Shown here in pieces: positions 35,823-38,865 of a stretch of 38,865 bases of DNA; the stretch's first letter is position 1, and each line of letters begins with the position of its first letter. The stretch is from an uncultured Pseudomonadota bacterium (GTDB taxonomy: Bacteria; Pseudomonadota; Gammaproteobacteria; Burkholderiales; SG8-41): contig CAMPGR010000022.1 of the NCBI GenBank assembly GCA_946885605.1, forward strand, positions 1 to 38,865. The letters are read 5' to 3'. Below the pieces are notes generated by a model. That model saw nothing but the letters and a program-made list of their open reading frames with translations. It was not told where the DNA came from and ran no database searches. A program made the position numbers and the translations under genes.

Positions 35823-37011
35823 AGCGCATGCGCTCGAACACCGCTGCGATGCCCTGGCCGCCGCCGATGCACATCGTCACCAGCGCGTAGCGCCCGCCGA
35901 TCCGCTGTAGCTCGTAGAGCGCCTTGACGGTCAACACCGCGCCGGTTGCGCCGATGGGGTGCCCGAGCGCCACGGCCCCGCCGTGTGGATTGGTCTTCGC
36001 GGGATCGAACTTGAGGTCGCAGGCAACGGCGAGCGCTTGCGCGGCGAACGCCTCATTGGACTCCACCACGTCCATGTCCTCGACCTTGAGCCCGGCTTTT
36101 GCGAGCGCATTCTGGACCGCGGGGACCGGCCCGATTCCCATCATCTTCGGATCCACGCCGGCCAGTCCATAAGACACCAGGCGGGCCATCGGCTTCAATC
36201 CCGCCTTTTCCGCCGAGCTCTTCTCCATCAACACCACGGCCGCGGCGCCATCGTTGATGCCGGACGCGTTGCCTGCCGTCACGGTCCCTTCCTTCTTGAA
36301 CACCGCGCGCAGCTTTGCCATGCCTTCCAGACTGGCGTCGGCGCGCGGGTGCTCGTCGCGGTCGAAAACCGTCGTGCCCTTGCGCGTTTTCAGCTCGATC
36401 GGCACGATCTGGTCCTTGAAATAGCCCTTCTCTATGGCGTTGACGGCACGCCGATGGCTTTCCACGGCCAATTCGTCCTGCTGTTCGCGCGTGATCTTCC
36501 ACTTCTCCGCGATGTTCTCCGCGGTGATGCCCATATGGACCGTGTCGAAGGGATCGGTCAGCGCGCCCACCATCATGTCGATGACGCCGCCGTCGTTCAT
36601 GCGCTGCCCCCAGCGGAGTGCCGGAACGATATAAGCCCCGCGGCTCATCGATTCCGCGCCGCCGCCGACTGCCACGTCGGCGTCGCCGAGCTGAATCGCC
36701 TGGCCGGCGCTCACGATGGCCTGAAGCCCGCTGCCGCAGAGACGGTTGACGGTGAGCGCGTTCGTGTCCTGCGGCAGGCCGCCCTTGATGCACGCCACGC
36801 GGGAAAAATACATGTCGCGCGCTTCGGTGTGTATCACGTTGCCGAAGACGAGCTGGTTCACCTGCTGCGGGTCGATGCGCGCGCGCTTCACCGCTTCGCG
36901 CACCACTTGTGCCGCAAGCTCGGTAGGCGCGACGTCTTTCAGTGCACCGCCATAGTCTCCAATAGCGGTGCGAACGCCGCTCAGCACCACGACTTCACGA
37001 TCGGAGCTCAT
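35821..37011 (-). CDS. bktB: beta-ketothiolase (BktB-type acetyl-CoA acyltransferase)
   Basis: The enzyme condenses or cleaves acyl-CoA units. BktB of Ralstonia eutropha makes C4-C5 3-ketoacyl-CoA for polyhydroxyalkanoate synthesis. The 396 residues follow the BktB sequence as I remember it closely (EVVVLSGVRTAIG start, GNVIHTEARDMYFSRVA, MCIGGGQGIAAVFER end). The active-site Cys is C92 in NRLCGSGLQA, the His is in GHPIGATGA and the second Cys in MCIGGGQG. AAGGAG precedes ATG 37011. A paralogue such as PhaA or a general thiolase cannot be fully excluded by reading alone. The PhaM-like gene 19 kb away supports a PHA-producing host. Confidence 0.88.
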   Translation of the reverse strand: MSSDREVVVLSGVRTAIGDYGGALKDVAPTELAAQVVREAVKRARIDPQQVNQLVFGNVIHTEARDMYFSRVACIKGGLPQDTNALTVNRLCGSGLQAIVSAGQAIQLGDADVAVGGGAESMSRGAYIVPALRWGQRMNDGGVIDMMVGALTDPFDTVHMGITAENIAEKWKITREQQDELAVESHRRAVNAIEKGYFKDQIVPIELKTRKGTTVFDRDEHPRADASLEGMAKLRAVFKKEGTVTAGNASGINDGAAAVVLMEKSSAEKAGLKPMARLVSYGLAGVDPKMMGIGPVPAVQNALAKAGLKVEDMDVVESNEAFAAQALAVACDLKFDPAKTNPHGGAVALGHPIGATGAVLTVKALYELQRIGGRYALVTMCIGGGQGIAAVFERMR

Positions 37012-37098
37012 GCGTTTCTCCTTGATAGCTTGGGATTCAACCGGCAACACGGCAACAACACGGACAGGCGCGCTTCAGGCAACGACGACTGGGAGACG

Positions 37099-37128
37099 AG
37101 TTTACGCCGCGCCTCGCGACGTTGTCGA
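37099..37128 (-). promoter_or_regulatory. sigma-70 promoter of bktB
   Basis: On the minus strand TCGACA (complement of 37123-37128) and TAAACT (complement of 37099-37104) are 18 bases apart, with five and four of six consensus matches. The leader to ATG 37011 would be about 80 nt. It lies just after the stop of the glycosyltransferase gene. Confidence 0.6.
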
Positions 37129-37145
37129 GCCCGGTCCCGAAGGAA

Positions 37146-38753
37146 TCAGTGCCTCGCGGTGCGTTGATACAGCCGGTAGCGCTCGTCCTTGTCGCCGGGC
37201 CGGCCGCCCTCCCAGATCTTGCGCCAGTTCCTTCCCGGCGACGTCTCCTGGCGGGGATGTCCCTGAACGAGCATGAGATCGCAGTTCCGGCGCCGCGTTT
37301 CCACCTCGTCGCGATAGGTGATGAGGCCGGCGTAATAGTGAAGCATGGCGCGTTGCGATTCGCCGAGTTCGCGGCTGGAGATGCAGCGGTGCTTGGGGGG
37401 CAACGCCTGCTCCAGCGCAAGCACCATGGAACGGTAGCTCTTTCCGGTGTTGATGTATCCCACGAACAGGATGGCGAGCAGAGCCCACACGGTTGAAATG
37501 CCCGCAGCCCACGTGTAGAGCGGCCGTTCCGGACTGCGCCGCAAGGCGCCGAGCGCCGCTAACCAGGCGAGCGTGTAGAGCGCACCGAGGAAGAAGGGCA
37601 GCGACTTGAATCCCGGTTCGTATCCCGGCTGCATGCGGTGAAGGTGCGCGTGCAGGCGCGCAGGCAGTCCGAGCTCGAGACCGCTCCAGTAGAACCACGC
37701 GACGAGCACGAAAAAGGTGAAACCCATTATGCTGAACCAGTACCAGGCGTTGGCCGCGCCCCGGCGCAACGCCGTGGCGGTCGGCGTTGCGAGGAGCGTG
37801 AGCGGGACGAGGAGCGGCAGTGCGTACAGCTCGCGAACTTCCGGAGCGAAGCTCAACATGGTGAGCGTGACGAGGAAGCTCAGGACGGGCAATGCGACGG
37901 CGGGCCGGACGAAACCGGTCATGCGCGCGCGCCACAAGGTCCACAAGGCGATGGCCCACACTGGCCACGCGTACCACGGGAGGATGCGCGCGTAGTACGT
38001 GAGCCCTTGCTCGATATCAGCGGTGAGCCGTCCGAGATTGTTGGTCCATAACCATTCGGCAAAGAGCGCCGACGACTCTTTGTAGAGCAGCCACGGCCAT
38101 ACGACGAACAAAGGTGTCGCGACGACGAGCGCGATTGCAAGCGCGAGGGCGTAGGGGCGCGTACGCCAGGCCGGCACGATCGGCAACAGGAGGGCGAGCA
38201 CGACGAGGATCGCTGATTCGAGCGGCCCCTGCGTCATGAAGACGATTCCGGTGCCCGCGCCCAGCCACGCCCCGCCGCTAGCGGGACGGCGCAGGGCGAG
38301 GGCCAAGCCGTAATGCGCGATCACGAAGCCGCAAAGCGCCGCGACGTCGGCGATCAGCTGATGGCTGCGCAGCACCAGTCCAAAGCAGCCGAGGAGCAGC
38401 AACGCGGCGACGGTGCCATACCGTGGACCGTTCAACTCGCGTGCGGCCAGCGCGCAGAAGAGGAAAGTGAGCGCCATATAGAAGCCGCTCACGAGACGCG
38501 CCGCATCGTGGAGCGGCAGCAACGGCGAAAAGAGCCGGGCGCTCGCCGCTGCCGTCATGTGGAAGAGCGGCGGCTCGTGGAGGAAGACTTCGCCCGCAAG
38601 ATGCGGGACGATCCACGAACCGCCGTTGAGCAATTCGTACACGACTCCGAAGGTGTACGCCTCGTCGGGCTTCCACGGGTCGTGGCCGATGAGGCCGGGC
38701 AGGATCCAGGCGAGGCAGAGTCCCGCAAGCAGGATATGGCGAGGGGAAATCAT
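37146..38753 (-). CDS. ArnT/PMT-like GT-C glycosyltransferase
   Basis: The protein has 535 residues and 10-12 membrane helices with a C-terminal soluble part from about 440. The first periplasmic loop has the GT-C acidic motif in HDPWKPDEAYTFGV, and HEPPLFHM follows, both typical of the ArnT/RfaE-like PMT superfamily that moves a sugar from a polyprenyl-phosphate donor to lipid or protein in the periplasm. Donor and acceptor are not shown. No lipid A or glycan genes lie nearby. ATG 38753 begins just before the first helix. ATG 38786 is an alternative with AAGAAGA upstream. Confidence 0.82.
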   Translation of the reverse strand: MISPRHILLAGLCLAWILPGLIGHDPWKPDEAYTFGVVYELLNGGSWIVPHLAGEVFLHEPPLFHMTAAASARLFSPLLPLHDAARLVSGFYMALTFLFCALAARELNGPRYGTVAALLLLGCFGLVLRSHQLIADVAALCGFVIAHYGLALALRRPASGGAWLGAGTGIVFMTQGPLESAILVVLALLLPIVPAWRTRPYALALAIALVVATPLFVVWPWLLYKESSALFAEWLWTNNLGRLTADIEQGLTYYARILPWYAWPVWAIALWTLWRARMTGFVRPAVALPVLSFLVTLTMLSFAPEVRELYALPLLVPLTLLATPTATALRRGAANAWYWFSIMGFTFFVLVAWFYWSGLELGLPARLHAHLHRMQPGYEPGFKSLPFFLGALYTLAWLAALGALRRSPERPLYTWAAGISTVWALLAILFVGYINTGKSYRSMVLALEQALPPKHRCISSRELGESQRAMLHYYAGLITYRDEVETRRRNCDLMLVQGHPRQETSPGRNWRKIWEGGRPGDKDERYRLYQRTARH

Positions 38754-38797
38754 GACTGATGCTGCGCAGCGTGTCTCACACGTCATTCTTCTTGTAC

Positions 38798-38825
38798 GCG
38801 AAATGGCGCAATTATCGCATTTCGC
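38798..38825. promoter_or_regulatory. inverted repeat with -10 of the glycosyltransferase gene
   Basis: GCGAAATG (38798-38805) and CATTTCGC (38818-38825) are perfect eight-base arms around 12 bases. The centre holds GATAAT on the minus strand (complement of 38811-38816), a good -10 for the glycosyltransferase gene. No firm -35 was seen. The palindrome could be an operator. Confidence 0.45.
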
Positions 38826-38865
38826 GCGCGCGATCAGCGAAACCTGGGATTCGTGCGACCTGCAC

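Noticed and set aside
37035..37075. Repeated CAACACGG-like units in the bktB leader, considered as a CRISPR-like or regulatory repeat
   Set aside because: The units are short and imperfect and there are no regular spacers. They are more likely chance in a short leader.

Overview
This window looks like chromosomal core DNA from a GC-rich betaproteobacterium, probably in the Burkholderiales, Nitrosomonadales or Rhodocyclales range. The reasons are the order PP0621-pilS-pilR-ampD-nrdA-nrdB, a thiolase that reads like BktB, a PhaM-type granule protein, a lysine/alanine-rich H1-like protein, and the cluster of M48 protease, pterin dehydratase, rsgA and CbiB-like gene placed opposite orn. Almost all of the window is coding. 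I saw no insertion sequence, prophage, CRISPR array, rRNA, tRNA or plasmid gene, and no stretch of foreign-looking composition.

Layout. 0.1-3.9 kb: small zinc-ribbon membrane protein, the PilS/PilR two-component system and AmpD, ended by a probable terminator. 4.0-8.6 kb: class Ia ribonucleotide reductase nrdA-nrdB with a promoter overlapped by candidate NrdR boxes, then a DUF2442 gene. 8.7-9.6 kb: H1-like protein and a KTSC protein. 9.7-14.3 kb, minus strand: a three-gene unit (uncharacterised gene, HAD phosphatase, threonine aldolase) and an EF-G-like GTPase with its own promoter. 14.5-15.6 kb: remnant of an ECF sigma factor gene, its anti-sigma-like partner and an oxidoreductase-like-domain protein. 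16-17.7 kb: lytic transglycosylase, PhaM-like protein and ACT-domain protein. 17.7-20.9 kb, minus strand: proline iminopeptidase and a large secreted FecR/DUF6600 protein. 21.1-25.6 kb: malic enzyme, fumarase and an SDR. 25.6-28.3 kb: a small secreted protein with its own promoter and terminator, then Nudix CoA pyrophosphatase, DUF3301 and patatin genes. 28.4-33 kb: GreB-like factor and CbiB-like protein converging on rsgA-phhB-M48, then orn. 33-38.8 kb: DUF6494, pgi, EI24 membrane protein, bktB and an ArnT-like glycosyltransferase.

The genes are mainly housekeeping: dNTP supply, central carbon flow (malic enzyme, fumarase, glucose-6-phosphate isomerase), polyhydroxyalkanoate metabolism (BktB, PhaM-like), cell-wall recycling and remodelling (AmpD, lytic transglycosylase), and translation or ribosome assembly (EF-G-like, RsgA).

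I found no convincing new multi-gene system. The points most worth a second look are small: the NrdR/promoter arrangement at nrdA, a tandem duplication at the nrdB ribosome binding site, a GreB-like factor without the acidic tip, an EF-G-like GTPase without the catalytic histidine, a decayed sigma gene beside an intact anti-sigma-like gene, and a perfect antisense terminator inside the H1-like gene.
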